Shown one piece after another: positions 51,663 through 60,066 of a stretch of 64,000 bases of DNA; positions within the stretch are counted from its first letter, which is position 1; each line of letters begins with the position of its first letter. The stretch covers positions 205,277 through 269,276 of the forward strand of contig NC_007776.1 of assembly GCF_000013225.1 (NCBI RefSeq), in the 5' to 3' direction. A program made the position numbers and the translations under genes. The DNA is from Synechococcus sp. JA-2-3B'a(2-13) (GTDB lineage Bacteria; Cyanobacteriota; Cyanobacteriia; Thermostichales; Thermostichaceae). The notes below the pieces were generated by a model. The model was not told the origin of the DNA, did no database searches, and worked only from the letters and a program-made list of their open reading frames with translations.

Positions 51663-53969
51663 TTAGCAGTGTTGATGGAACGTGCGGTTAATGACATCCA
51701 GTTGCTGCTCGCGGGTGAGCTTGATGAAGTTCACCGCATAGCCGGAAACCCGGATGGTGAGCTGTGGGTAGAGCTCCGGGTGCTCCATGGCATGCAGCAG
51801 GGTCTCGCGGTTGAGAACATTGACGTTGAGGTGGAAACCGCCATCCCGCATGTAGCCATCCAGCAGCCCCACTAGATTGGCAACCCGCTCCTCCGCTGTG
51901 CGACCTAGGGCCGCCGGCACAATCGAGAAGGTGTTGGAGATCCCATCCAGAGCGTCGTCGTAGGGCAGCTTGGCCACCGAAGCCAGCGACGCCACCGCCC
52001 CCTTGGTGTCCCGGCCGTGCATGGGGTTGGCCCCTGGGGCAAAGGGCTCGCCCGCTCGCCGCCCATCGGGAGTATTGCCGGTTTTCTTGCCGTAGACCAC
52101 GTTGGAGGTGATGGTGAGGATGGACTGGGTGGGGATGGCATTGCGGTAGGTCTTGTGCTTGCGCAGCTCGGCCATGAAGGTCTGCACCAGTTGCACCGCA
52201 ATGGAGTCAACTCGGTCGTCGTTGTTGCCGTATTTGGGGAAGTCGCCCTCCACCGCGTAATCCACCACTAGGCCCCGCTCATCCCGGATGGCCCGTACCC
52301 GCGCGTATTTGATGGCGGATAGGGAGTCGGCTGTTACCGACAGGCCGGCCAACCCAAAGGCCATGGTGCGCAGCACGTCCCGGTCGTGCAGGGCCATCTC
52401 CAGGCGCTCGTAGCAGTACTTGTCGTGCATGTAGTGGATGATGTTCATGGTGTTGACGTAGGTTTTGGCCAGCCAGGCCATCATCTGCGCCATGCGCGGC
52501 CACACCTCGTCGTAGTCCAGGACATCGGCGGTGATGGGGGCGAAAGCAGGAGCCACCTGCTCGCCGGAGATCTCATCCCGACCGCCGTTGATGGCATAGA
52601 GCAGGCACTTGGCCAAGTTCACCCGCGCCCCAAAGAACTGCATTTGCTTGCCGATGCGCATGGCCGACACACAGCAGGCGATGCCGTAGTCATCCCCCCA
52701 GTAGGGGCGCATCAAGTCGTCGTTTTCGTACTGGATGGAGCTGGTTTCAATGGAGACCTTGGCGCAGTAGCGCTTGAAGGCTTCCGGCAGCCGCTCCGAC
52801 CAGAGCACGGTCAAGTTGGGCTCGGGCGCTGGGCCAAGGTTGTAGAGGGTATGCAGCATGCGGAAGCTGGTTTTGGTAACCAAAGGCCGCCCATCCAGGC
52901 CCATGCCGCCGATGCACTCGGTAACCCAGGTGGGATCCCCGCTGAATAGCTCGTTGTACTCGGGCGTGCGCAAAAACCTGACCATGCGCAGCTTCATAAC
53001 AAAGTGGTCAATGAGCTCCTGGGCCTCTTCCTCGGTGAGGATCCCGGCCTGCAGATCCCGCTCGATGTAGATGTCCAGGAAGGTGGACACCCGCCCCAAG
53101 GACATGGCCGCCCCGTTTTGCTCCTTGACGGCTGCCAGGTAGGCCAGGTACAGCCATTGGATGGCTTCGCGGGCGTTGGCTGCCGGACGGCCCAGGTCAA
53201 ACCCGTAGCGGGATCCCATCTCTTTCAGCTCTTGTAGGGCCTTAATCTGCTCGGAGAGCTCCTCCCGCAGGCGGATGGTCTCTTCGTCCATCGTGTCCAG
53301 GTCTAGACTGGCTTTTTGGGCCTGCTTGTCTTCGATGAGCCGATCCACCCCGTAGAGGGCCACCCGCCGGTAGTCCCCAATGATGCGACCCCGACCGTAG
53401 GCATCGGGCAGGCCGGTGATGATCCCGGAGCGGCGGCAGCGGCGCATCTCTTCGGTATAGGCGTCAAAAACGCCGTCGTTGTGGGTTTTGCGGTACTGGG
53501 TAAAAATTTCCTTGGTGCGGGGATCCAGCTCGTAGCCATAGGCTTTGAGGGAAGACTCCACCACGCGGATGCCGCCAAAGGGCATGATGGCCCGCTTCAG
53601 AGGTTTGTCCGTCTGCAGCCCCACAATCTGTTCCAGCTCTGGGTCGATATAGCCAGGGGCGTGGCTGGTGATGGTAGAGGGAACAGCGGTATCGGCATCT
53701 AGGATCCCTCGCTCTCGCTCCAGAGCCATCAAATCCTTGACCTTGGCCCACAGCCGCTGGGTGCGCTCGGTGGCTGCAGCTAAGAAGGTTTCATCACCGG
53801 TGTAGGGGGTGTAATTGCGCTGAATAAAGTCTCTGACGTCGATGCAGCGCTGCCAGGCTCCCGTTGCAAAATCGCTCAAAACTTTTTGACCGGCTGCGTT
53901 GGATCCTGTCCTTGGTTCCGCCTTCAATTCTGTAGGTGATGCTACAGAACGCTGCACACTGGCAACCAT
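51663..53969 (-). CDS. pflB: Pyruvate formate-lyase
   Basis: PflB splits pyruvate with CoA into acetyl-CoA and formate through a glycyl radical. The 768-residue protein has the catalytic Cys pair in [20 protein letters not shown] and the glycyl-radical loop [20 protein letters not shown] near the C terminus. [20 protein letters not shown] and the rest of the barrel are intact. The ATG at 53969 follows GGGAGG, which decides this start over longer in-frame choices. It is the first gene of the minus-strand block pflB, pentapeptide protein, pflA. Confidence 0.96.
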   Translation of the reverse strand: MVASVQRSVASPTELKAEPRTGSNAAGQKVLSDFATGAWQRCIDVRDFIQRNYTPYTGDETFLAAATERTQRLWAKVKDLMALERERGILDADTAVPSTITSHAPGYIDPELEQIVGLQTDKPLKRAIMPFGGIRVVESSLKAYGYELDPRTKEIFTQYRKTHNDGVFDAYTEEMRRCRRSGIITGLPDAYGRGRIIGDYRRVALYGVDRLIEDKQAQKASLDLDTMDEETIRLREELSEQIKALQELKEMGSRYGFDLGRPAANAREAIQWLYLAYLAAVKEQNGAAMSLGRVSTFLDIYIERDLQAGILTEEEAQELIDHFVMKLRMVRFLRTPEYNELFSGDPTWVTECIGGMGLDGRPLVTKTSFRMLHTLYNLGPAPEPNLTVLWSERLPEAFKRYCAKVSIETSSIQYENDDLMRPYWGDDYGIACCVSAMRIGKQMQFFGARVNLAKCLLYAINGGRDEISGEQVAPAFAPITADVLDYDEVWPRMAQMMAWLAKTYVNTMNIIHYMHDKYCYERLEMALHDRDVLRTMAFGLAGLSVTADSLSAIKYARVRAIRDERGLVVDYAVEGDFPKYGNNDDRVDSIAVQLVQTFMAELRKHKTYRNAIPTQSILTITSNVVYGKKTGNTPDGRRAGEPFAPGANPMHGRDTKGAVASLASVAKLPYDDALDGISNTFSIVPAALGRTAEERVANLVGLLDGYMRDGGFHLNVNVLNRETLLHAMEHPELYPQLTIRVSGYAVNFIKLTREQQLDVINRTFHQHC

Positions 53970-54023
53970 AACAATCCTCCCGGCTATTACGCCTGATAAT
54001 CTATCGACAGGGCGAGGCAGCAC

Positions 54024-54382
54024 CCCGGCCTTTGCCCCACGTAGGCTCTAAAAGAGAGCTAAAGAACCAATAGATCTCTGCAAGGCTTATAGGGATCCTA
54101 CGAAGGGCTTTTAGCAACTCTTCTGTTTCTTTTTTAGGCGTTCTAAATACACCTCGCCTGATTTAATTTTAGTCCCTTGCGCTCTGAGGATATTTTCGGT
54201 TGCGTGATTTTTTAATCTTATTTTCATCCTATTTTTTAATGCTGTTTTAATATCTTCTTAACGTTGTTTTACGCTTTTCCATCGGCAAATGGCGGGCCTA
54301 TGCTGAGGTAGGACGGCCCAGGTCGTCTGTTGCCGTGAGAACGTCAGGATACTCGGCCTTTGCCTTAGCAGTGCCTTGCTCT
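54024..54382. other. AT-rich divergent promoter region between pflB and hppD
   Basis: No gene is visible. The stretch 54120-54280 is strikingly T/A-rich against a high-G+C background, with several runs of TTTTTT and TTAAT. It must contain the pflB promoter leftward and the hppD promoter rightward. I could not find a clean TTGATN4ATCAA FNR-type site or another named operator. Confidence 0.5.
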
Positions 54383-55462
54383 ATGAACCAGTCCAATCGA
54401 ATCGTCCAAGGGATCCATCACCTGCACTTCTATCTTTGGGATCTGCCCCGTTGGCAGGAACACTTTTGTCAAGTTTGGGGCTTCCGAATGGAAGGACAGC
54501 TCGGCAGTACCCTCTGTCTGCGTCAGGGATCCCTGCGCTTGCGCCTATCTCAGCCGGCTCACGCCGGGGATGAGGTGGATCGCTATTTGCAGCAACATTC
54601 GCCTGGCGTGGTGGATGTGGCCTTAGCGGTGGTGGAGCAAGAGCTGTTGGGCTTGGCAGAGCTTCTGCAGAGGCGAGGAGCCCAAGTGGAGTGGATCCCG
54701 GCAGAAGAGGAAGGCGGCCCCACTCTGCGCCTGCGCACCCCCTATGGACTTCGGCATTCTTTGCTCCCCGGCTCAGGGATCCCCGATTCAGCCCCTGCTG
54801 AGGAGAACCTGTTTTCCCACTGGGATCACCTGGTATTGAACGTGGAGCAGGGATCCCTGCAGGCAGCGGCGGATTGGTATGAGCAGGTGCTGGGTTGGCG
54901 GTCTCTGTATCGCTATAGCATCCGCACCAACACCTCTGGCCTAGAAAGTGTGGTGGTGGGAGATCCTGAAGCCGGGATCCAGTTGGCCATCAACGAGCCC
55001 ACCTGTGCCGCTTCCCAGATCCAGGAGTTTTTGGATGCCCATCATGGCCCTGGCCTGCAACATGCGGCGTTGCACAGCTCAGATGTCTTCGCCAGTGTGC
55101 GCCGGCTGCGACAGGGAGGCGTAAACTTTCTGCAGGTGCCACCGGAGTACTACACAAACCTGGCAAGGGAGCTGGCTTCTGGAGCAATACTCCGTTCTGG
55201 TGGGTTGCCCCCCGCCATCTCCTGGCACGACTTGGTGGAGCAGCAGCTCCTTTTGGATGCCACCTTGCCTGCTTCTGATTCCCCACACCCCCCCCTGTTG
55301 TTGCAAACCTTCACTCAGCCTCTGTTTGGTCGGCCCACGTTTTTTTTCGAGGTCATCCAACGATTGGGTGGAGCCACAGGCTTTGGCGAAGCCAACTTTC
55401 AAGCCCTGTTTGAAGCTCTAGAACGCCAACAGCGACAACGGCAGCAAGCCCTGGTCTGCTAA
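54383..55462 (+). CDS. hppD: 4-Hydroxyphenylpyruvate dioxygenase
   Basis: HPPD converts 4-hydroxyphenylpyruvate to homogentisate, leading to tocopherol or tyrosine breakdown in cyanobacteria. The protein starts MNQSNRIVQGIHHLHFYLWD, and the double vicinal-oxygen-chelate layout is visible. The iron ligands are the His in SHWDHLVLNVEQGS, the His in GPGLQHAALHSSDVFASVRR and the Glu in RPTFFFEVIQRLGGATGFGE. Length about 359 fits. The ATG at 54383 is chosen; a GTG at 54335 would add 16 residues of low quality. Confidence 0.93.
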   Translation: MNQSNRIVQGIHHLHFYLWDLPRWQEHFCQVWGFRMEGQLGSTLCLRQGSLRLRLSQPAHAGDEVDRYLQQHSPGVVDVALAVVEQELLGLAELLQRRGAQVEWIPAEEEGGPTLRLRTPYGLRHSLLPGSGIPDSAPAEENLFSHWDHLVLNVEQGSLQAAADWYEQVLGWRSLYRYSIRTNTSGLESVVVGDPEAGIQLAINEPTCAASQIQEFLDAHHGPGLQHAALHSSDVFASVRRLRQGGVNFLQVPPEYYTNLARELASGAILRSGGLPPAISWHDLVEQQLLLDATLPASDSPHPPLLLQTFTQPLFGRPTFFFEVIQRLGGATGFGEANFQALFEALERQQRQRQQALVC

Positions 55463-55566
55463 CACCCTTGTTCTAGGGATCCAGTGGGAGCACCAGGGGA
55501 ATGTCTCCAGTTAATCAACACGATTGATTGCCCCTGAGTTTCCAGCCGATATTCGGGTATGCGGAA

Positions 55567-55700
55567 GGCGTTGACATCCTCCCCGGCCTGAAGGCCGGAG
55601 ATTCCTACCACGCTACGCATGGATGGCTCCTTGCGCAGTCGTCTCGGCGGGTTCCTGCTTCCGACCGCCCGTGCAGTTCGATCCACAGGCCATCCGGGCT
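55567..55700 (-). ncRNA. Probable omega/reRNA at the 3' end of TnpB element 2
   Basis: The right-end hairpin (55583-55598) lies just past the tnpB stop on the minus strand, where TnpB guide RNAs normally end. The 5' limit is an estimate only. Confidence 0.35.
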
Positions 55701-56974
55701 GACACGGGTGGTTGATCCACCCGCATCCCGACCGCAGCGTCGGCCGTGTCCTGCCCTTCGTCTCGCAACAGCTGTATCCCGCGAGCAAGGATGTTGATGG
55801 CACCGACCAGAAAGGCCTCCGGCCCGCTGCCGCGAAAGGCCTCCGGCCCGCTGCCGCGAAAGGCCTCCGGCCCGCTGCCGCGATCGGCGTTATTCTCATA
55901 GCCGCACGCCACGCACTCGAACCAGGCTTGGGTCTGGCGGTTGTCTGATGAAACATGGCCGCAACATGGACAGGTGCGGCTCGGGTTCTGCGGCGGCACG
56001 ACAATGAGCCTGCCACCTTTCCAGGCCAGCTTGTACTCCAGCATGCAGCGGAACTCATACCACCCCTGGTCGAGAATGGCTTTGTTTAACGCTGACTTGG
56101 CGCGGACGTTCTTCCCAGGAGCATCTGCCGTCCCTGCCGCCAACTTGGACATATTCCGCACCCGCAAGTCCTCGATGCACACGATTGCCTGGCTTTTGCT
56201 AATCGCGGTCGAGACCTTGTGCAGGAAGTCGCGGCGGGCGTTGGCCATCTGAGAATGAATACGCTGGAGGCGGGCTTTTGCCTTCTTCCAGTTGTTGCTG
56301 AACTTGACTTTGCGGGAGAGCGCTTGCTGGGCCTTGCGCAAGCGCGCCTCGTGCCGCTTGAAGCTGTTGAGGGGCGCGTAGAACGTGCCGTCCGAGAGGG
56401 TAGCCAAGCGGGCAATGCCCATGTCCATGCCCACTGCGCCCCCCTGCGGAATAGGCCGATCAACCTCCCGCTCGGTCTGGATCGACACGAACCACTTGCC
56501 AGCGTGCTTGGATACGGTGACGCTCTTGACCTTGCCCACCACGTCGCGGCTGTTGCGGTAGCGCAGCCAGCCAAGTTTGGGCAGAAAGATGCGGCTGTTG
56601 GCCTGGTCCAGCTGGATTTGCTTGGGCGCGGGATAACGGAAACTGTCCGACCGGCCTTTTTTCTTGAACTTCGGGAAGCCGGCGCGCTGGGCGAAGAAGT
56701 GGCTGTAGGCTCGCTCCAAATCCTTGAGTGCCTGTTGCAGCGGATGCACCGGCGCATCCGCCAGCCACGCTGTATCTGCGCTGTGGCGCCACGCGGTGAG
56801 CAGCTGGCACAAGCCCGCATAGCCTAGCTTTTTCTGGCCTTGCTCGTGACGCTCCTTCTGCAACGCCAGTGCTTTGTTGTAGACGAACCGGCAGGAGCCA
56901 GCAAAGCGGCGCATCTGCCGTTCCTGCTGGCCGTTGGGCAGCAATTCGTACTTGAAGGCTTGAAGTCGTTGCAT
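55613..56974 (-). CDS. tnpB: RNA-guided nuclease TnpB, element 2, with a triple repeat insertion
   Basis: The 453-residue protein is a typical TnpB from MQRLQAFKYELLPNGQQERQ onward. It has RuvC Asp in AVGMDMGIARLATLSDG, Glu in AIVCIEDLRVRNMSKLAAG, and a zinc ribbon (SRTCPCCGHVSS; FECVACGYENN). After the third catalytic Asp (YENNAD) the expected LVGAINILARG is displaced by 24 residues, RGSGPEAF three times, encoded by three perfect 24-bp repeats. The element is otherwise complete, so whether the nuclease still works is unclear. The C-terminal tail is also longer than usual. Confidence 0.92.
   Translation of the reverse strand: MQRLQAFKYELLPNGQQERQMRRFAGSCRFVYNKALALQKERHEQGQKKLGYAGLCQLLTAWRHSADTAWLADAPVHPLQQALKDLERAYSHFFAQRAGFPKFKKKGRSDSFRYPAPKQIQLDQANSRIFLPKLGWLRYRNSRDVVGKVKSVTVSKHAGKWFVSIQTEREVDRPIPQGGAVGMDMGIARLATLSDGTFYAPLNSFKRHEARLRKAQQALSRKVKFSNNWKKAKARLQRIHSQMANARRDFLHKVSTAISKSQAIVCIEDLRVRNMSKLAAGTADAPGKNVRAKSALNKAILDQGWYEFRCMLEYKLAWKGGRLIVVPPQNPSRTCPCCGHVSSDNRQTQAWFECVACGYENNADRGSGPEAFRGSGPEAFRGSGPEAFLVGAINILARGIQLLRDEGQDTADAAVGMRVDQPPVSARMACGSNCTGGRKQEPAETTAQGAIHA
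55811..55882. repeat. Three perfect tandem 24-bp short dispersed repeats inside tnpB
   Basis: The unit AAAGGCCTCCGGCCCGCTGC plus CGCG occurs at 55811-55834, 55835-55858 and 55859-55882 without a difference. Each unit encodes FAEPGSGR in reverse, that is RGSGPEAF on the minus strand. The unit belongs to the window-wide short repeat family. Confidence 0.95.
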
Positions 56975-57110
56975 CGCTCAATCGTATTCTTGGCCTATGC
57001 GTGATGACAACGATATTCACATGGCCGACACTGCGTTTTTAAAGGGCGTCGGCTACGGTCGGCGCTATCCTTCCCTGCCCTGAAGGACGGGGCTTGCCGC
57101 GCCTTTTGGT

Positions 57111-57129
57111 CAGCGGTGCGGAGCACTTT
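57111..57129. repeat. Short dispersed repeat (partial) next to TnpB element 2
   Basis: CAGCGGTGCGGAGCACTTT is the 3' part of the unit seen at 57181-57207. It sits just outside the left end of the TnpB element. Confidence 0.65.
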
Positions 57130-57180
57130 GGAGGCCAAGGCGGGGGCGGTAGTCTATAATCCTGCCAATTCCCCTAATGC

Positions 57181-57207
57181 GTTCGCGCCAGCGGTGCGGA
57201 GCACTTT
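57181..57207. repeat. Short dispersed repeat upstream of the ABC ATPase gene
   Basis: GTTCGCGCCAGCGGTGCGGA then GCACTTT. It is repeated almost exactly at 58963-58988 at the 3' end of the same gene, so the gene is bracketed by two copies. Confidence 0.8.
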
Positions 57208-57214
57208 CGTCGCC

Positions 57215-59026
57215 ATGACTGAGGCTGTCTCTACTGCCGATTCTGCCTTGCTGACCGTACAAGGGCTGCGGGTTTTCTTGCCCAGCCGTGCAGCTGGCGA
57301 GCCCTCGGGATCCCCGGTGGTGGACGGGCTGTCTTTCCAGATCGGGATCGGCCAGACCTTAGGCCTGGTGGGGGAGTCGGGATCCGGCAAAACCATGACC
57401 GCCCTGACGCTGATTGATCTGCTGCCCAGCTCGGCCCGGGTGGAGGGCAAAATCCTCTTCAAGGGCCCTGACGGAACGGTGGACTGGCTGCAGTTGGATC
57501 CCCGGCAACGGCGGCGCTATCGCGGATCCCAGATCGCCATGATTTTCCAGGAGCCGAGCACCGCCCTCAACCCCCTCTACACCTGTGGCCAGCAGTTACA
57601 GGAAACCTTGAGGGCCAACACCTCCCTGAGCCCGGCGGAGATCCGCGCCCAAGCCATTCGCCTGTTTGAGGAGGTGCAGCTTTCTCCCCAGATGCTGGAG
57701 CGCTATCCTCATCAGCTCTCCGGCGGCCAAATCCAGCGGGCGGCCATTGCCTGTGCCATCGCCTCCAATCCCCAACTGTTGATTGCCGATGAGCCGACCA
57801 CCGCTCTAGATGTTACGGTGCAAGCGGAAATCCTGCGCCTGCTCTGGGAGCTGCAGCAGCACCGGCAGATGGCCATCCTCTTCATCACCCACGATCTCAA
57901 TTTGGTGGCCGAACTGGCAGATCAGGTGGTGGTGATGCGCCGGGGCCAAGCTGTGGAACAGGGATCGGTGGAGCAGATCTTTCGGGATCCCCAGCATCCC
58001 TACACCCGCGGCCTGTTGGCCTGTCGCCCGGTGTTGGAGCGGCGGTTGCGGCGGTTGCCCACCGTCCAGGATTTTCTGGAAAAAGGGGGATCCCCAGAGG
58101 AGCAGTGGCAGCAGGTGGAGATCCCGGCTGCCGTTCGCGTAAGCGGGACGGAGTCCTTAGAGGAAGAACGGCTGCGCCGGCTGTACAGTCAGCCCCCCCT
58201 ACTGCAGGTGCGGGATCTGCGAACCCACTACGCCGTCCGTCGAGGGCCATTTGGCCGCCAGGTGGGCGAGATCCGAGCTGTGGATGGGATCAGCTTTGAC
58301 CTCTACCCCGGAGAGACCTTGGGGCTGGTGGGAGAGTCCGGCTGCGGCAAAACCACCCTGGGGCGAACCCTGTTGCGCCTGGTCCGTGCCAGCTCTGGCC
58401 AGGTGATCTACGACGGCGAGGAGCTGCTCCGCTTGCCGCCCCAACGCTTACGTCGTCTCCGCCGCGAGATTCAGCTGATCTTTCAGGATCCGGCAGCCTC
58501 ACTGGATCCGCGCATGAGTGTGGGAGCCAGCGTCATAGAGCCAATGGCCCTGCACGGGATTGGGAGAAATGCTGCTGAGCGACGAGCACGGGCCCAACGC
58601 CTGTTTGAACGGGTAGGGTTGGATCCGGAAGCGCTGGATCGCCTGCCCCACCAGTTTTCCGGAGGACAGCGGCAGCGGATCTGTATTGCCCGCGCCCTGG
58701 CCTCGGAGCCCCGCCTGATCGTCTGCGATGAGGCAGTGTCTTCCCTGGATGTCTCCGTGCAGGCCCAGGTGCTGAACTTGCTCAAGGATCTGCAGGAGGA
58801 ACTGGGGTTGGCCTACCTGTTCATCTCCCACGACCTGAGCGTGGTCAAGTTCATGAGCGACCGCATCATGGTCATGAACCGGGGCCGCATCGAAGAGCTT
58901 GGCCCCGCCTCCCAGATCTACCAGCAGCCGCAGCAGGACTACACCCGCCGCCTCATCGCCGCGTTCGCGCCAGCGGTGCGGAGCACTTCCCCCAAAGGGA
59001 GATCCGTTCGCGATAGCGGGCCGTAG
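57215..59026 (+). CDS. Peptide/nickel-type ABC transporter with two fused ATPase domains
   Basis: The protein, about 603 residues, carries a DppD-like and a DppF-like ATPase in one chain. The first has Walker [19 protein letters not shown], signature [17 protein letters not shown] and Walker [17 protein letters not shown]. The second has Walker [19 protein letters not shown], signature [20 protein letters not shown] and [14 protein letters not shown]. It would power oligopeptide or glutathione-type import with permeases encoded elsewhere. A short repeat lies in the linker (58133-58159, [12 protein letters not shown]). Two more end the gene, supplying the last residues [20 protein letters not shown]. 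The ATG at 57215 is chosen over an upstream GTG inside repeats. Confidence 0.9.
   Translation: MTEAVSTADSALLTVQGLRVFLPSRAAGEPSGSPVVDGLSFQIGIGQTLGLVGESGSGKTMTALTLIDLLPSSARVEGKILFKGPDGTVDWLQLDPRQRRRYRGSQIAMIFQEPSTALNPLYTCGQQLQETLRANTSLSPAEIRAQAIRLFEEVQLSPQMLERYPHQLSGGQIQRAAIACAIASNPQLLIADEPTTALDVTVQAEILRLLWELQQHRQMAILFITHDLNLVAELADQVVVMRRGQAVEQGSVEQIFRDPQHPYTRGLLACRPVLERRLRRLPTVQDFLEKGGSPEEQWQQVEIPAAVRVSGTESLEEERLRRLYSQPPLLQVRDLRTHYAVRRGPFGRQVGEIRAVDGISFDLYPGETLGLVGESGCGKTTLGRTLLRLVRASSGQVIYDGEELLRLPPQRLRRLRREIQLIFQDPAASLDPRMSVGASVIEPMALHGIGRNAAERRARAQRLFERVGLDPEALDRLPHQFSGGQRQRICIARALASEPRLIVCDEAVSSLDVSVQAQVLNLLKDLQEELGLAYLFISHDLSVVKFMSDRIMVMNRGRIEELGPASQIYQQPQQDYTRRLIAAFAPAVRSTSPKGRSVRDSGP
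58133..58159. repeat. Short dispersed repeat in the linker between two ATPase domains
   Basis: GTTCGCGTAAGCGGGACGGA then GTCCTTA, 27 bp or nine codons. It is read in frame as VRVSGTESL in the linker of the fused ATPase. Confidence 0.8.
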
Positions 59027-59032
59027 GCCTTA
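58963..59032. repeat. Two short dispersed repeats at the 3' end of the ABC ATPase gene
   Basis: Copies lie at 58963-58988 (GTTCGCGCCAGCGGTGCGGA...) and 59006-59032 (GTTCGCGATAGCGGGCCGTA...). They encode the last residues of the ATPase, including its stop region. Confidence 0.75.
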
Positions 59033-59229
59033 AAAACGCACCCATTTGCCCCAAACGGGTTGAAAAGTTTCCCCTGCATCCGGCTCCGGGCTGGGCAACC
59101 CTGCGGGTTAACTTCGCAGTAAGATTTGCAATGAGGCTAAAATTAAGTAAACTTCCAGTCGTAAAGCTTCGGCTCTTTGTTAGCACATTTAACAAAACGT
59201 TTTATCCGCAGTTTGGGCTGCAACCGGCT

Positions 59230-59982
59230 ATGGCTCGCATACTCATTATTGAGGACGACCCTTCGATTCTGGATATCCTGCGCATCAATCTGGAGTTGGC
59301 GGGCTACGAGGTTGTGAAGGCCACCGATGGGGTGCGCGGACAAGCACTGGCTCTGCAAGTTCTCCCCGATCTGATCATCCTCGACCTGATGCTGCCCCAG
59401 GTAGATGGCCTGACCGTTTGTCAGCGCTTGCGGCGGGAGGAGCGCACCAGCGAGATCCCGATTTTGATGCTCACCGCCCTCGGCCAAACCCAGGACAAGA
59501 TCGAGGGCTTTAATGCCGGTGCCGACGACTACCTGACCAAGCCTTTTGAGGTGCAGGAGCTGCTGGTGCGGGTGCGGGCCCTGCTGCGTCGCTCAGACCG
59601 GATCCCACAGGCGGCCAAGCATGGGGAGATCCTCACCTATGGCCCTCTCACGCTGGTGCCGGAGCGCTTTGAGGCGTTGTGGTTCGGCAAAACGATCAAG
59701 CTCACCCACCTGGAGTTTGACCTGCTCCACTGTCTGATGCAGCGACATGGGCAGACCGTTTCCCCCAGCGAAATCCTGCAGGAGGTGTGGGGCTACGAGC
59801 CCGACGACGACATCGAGACCATCCGTGTTCACATCCGCCACCTGCGCACCAAGCTGGAGCCGGATCCCCGCCACCCCCAGTACATCAAAACCGTCTATGG
59901 GGCGGGCTACTGTCTGGAGTTGCCCAACATTGCCGATCCCGTCCCACCGCAGCCAGAGCTGGCGAAAGATTCCCACAAATAA
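59230..59982 (+). CDS. rpaA: Response regulator RpaA
   Basis: The 250-residue protein starts [20 protein letters not shown] and has the receiver phospho-Asp in [40 protein letters not shown] and [18 protein letters not shown] follow, then an OmpR/PhoB winged helix ([29 protein letters not shown]-type helix [31 protein letters not shown]). The inter-domain run [20 protein letters not shown] is characteristic of RpaA rather than RpaB. RpaA is the DNA-binding output regulator of the cyanobacterial clock, phosphorylated by SasA. The ATG at 59230 fits homologues; the longer frame from 59131 is not needed. Confidence 0.93.
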   Translation: MARILIIEDDPSILDILRINLELAGYEVVKATDGVRGQALALQVLPDLIILDLMLPQVDGLTVCQRLRREERTSEIPILMLTALGQTQDKIEGFNAGADDYLTKPFEVQELLVRVRALLRRSDRIPQAAKHGEILTYGPLTLVPERFEALWFGKTIKLTHLEFDLLHCLMQRHGQTVSPSEILQEVWGYEPDDDIETIRVHIRHLRTKLEPDPRHPQYIKTVYGAGYCLELPNIADPVPPQPELAKDSHK

Positions 59983-60066
59983 TGATTCTTTCATGATTCT
60001 TGAGGATGCTGCTCACGCAACTGCTAATCTAGGGGATGCCCTGCTGCAGATTGCGCTCTGAGATCT

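Larger units (their letters stand above)
55567..57100 (-). mobile_element. TnpB-only IS200/IS605-type element 2
   Basis: The right end carries the familiar hairpin CCGGCC-TGAA-GGCCGG (55583-55598) in the context GACATCCTCCCCGGCCTGAA. The left end carries CTGCCCTGAAGGACGGGGC (57075-57093), a related hairpin. The tnpB gene lies between on the minus strand. No tnpA is present. Ends are approximate. Confidence 0.75.

Noticed and set aside
54024-54382. An FNR/Crp-type operator upstream of pflB
   Set aside because: I looked for TTGAT-N4-ATCAA and similar palindromes and found only partial halves in AT-rich DNA.
55811-55882. A three-unit array that might suggest a CRISPR
   Set aside because: The units are directly abutting without spacers and lie in frame inside tnpB. 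No cas gene is present.
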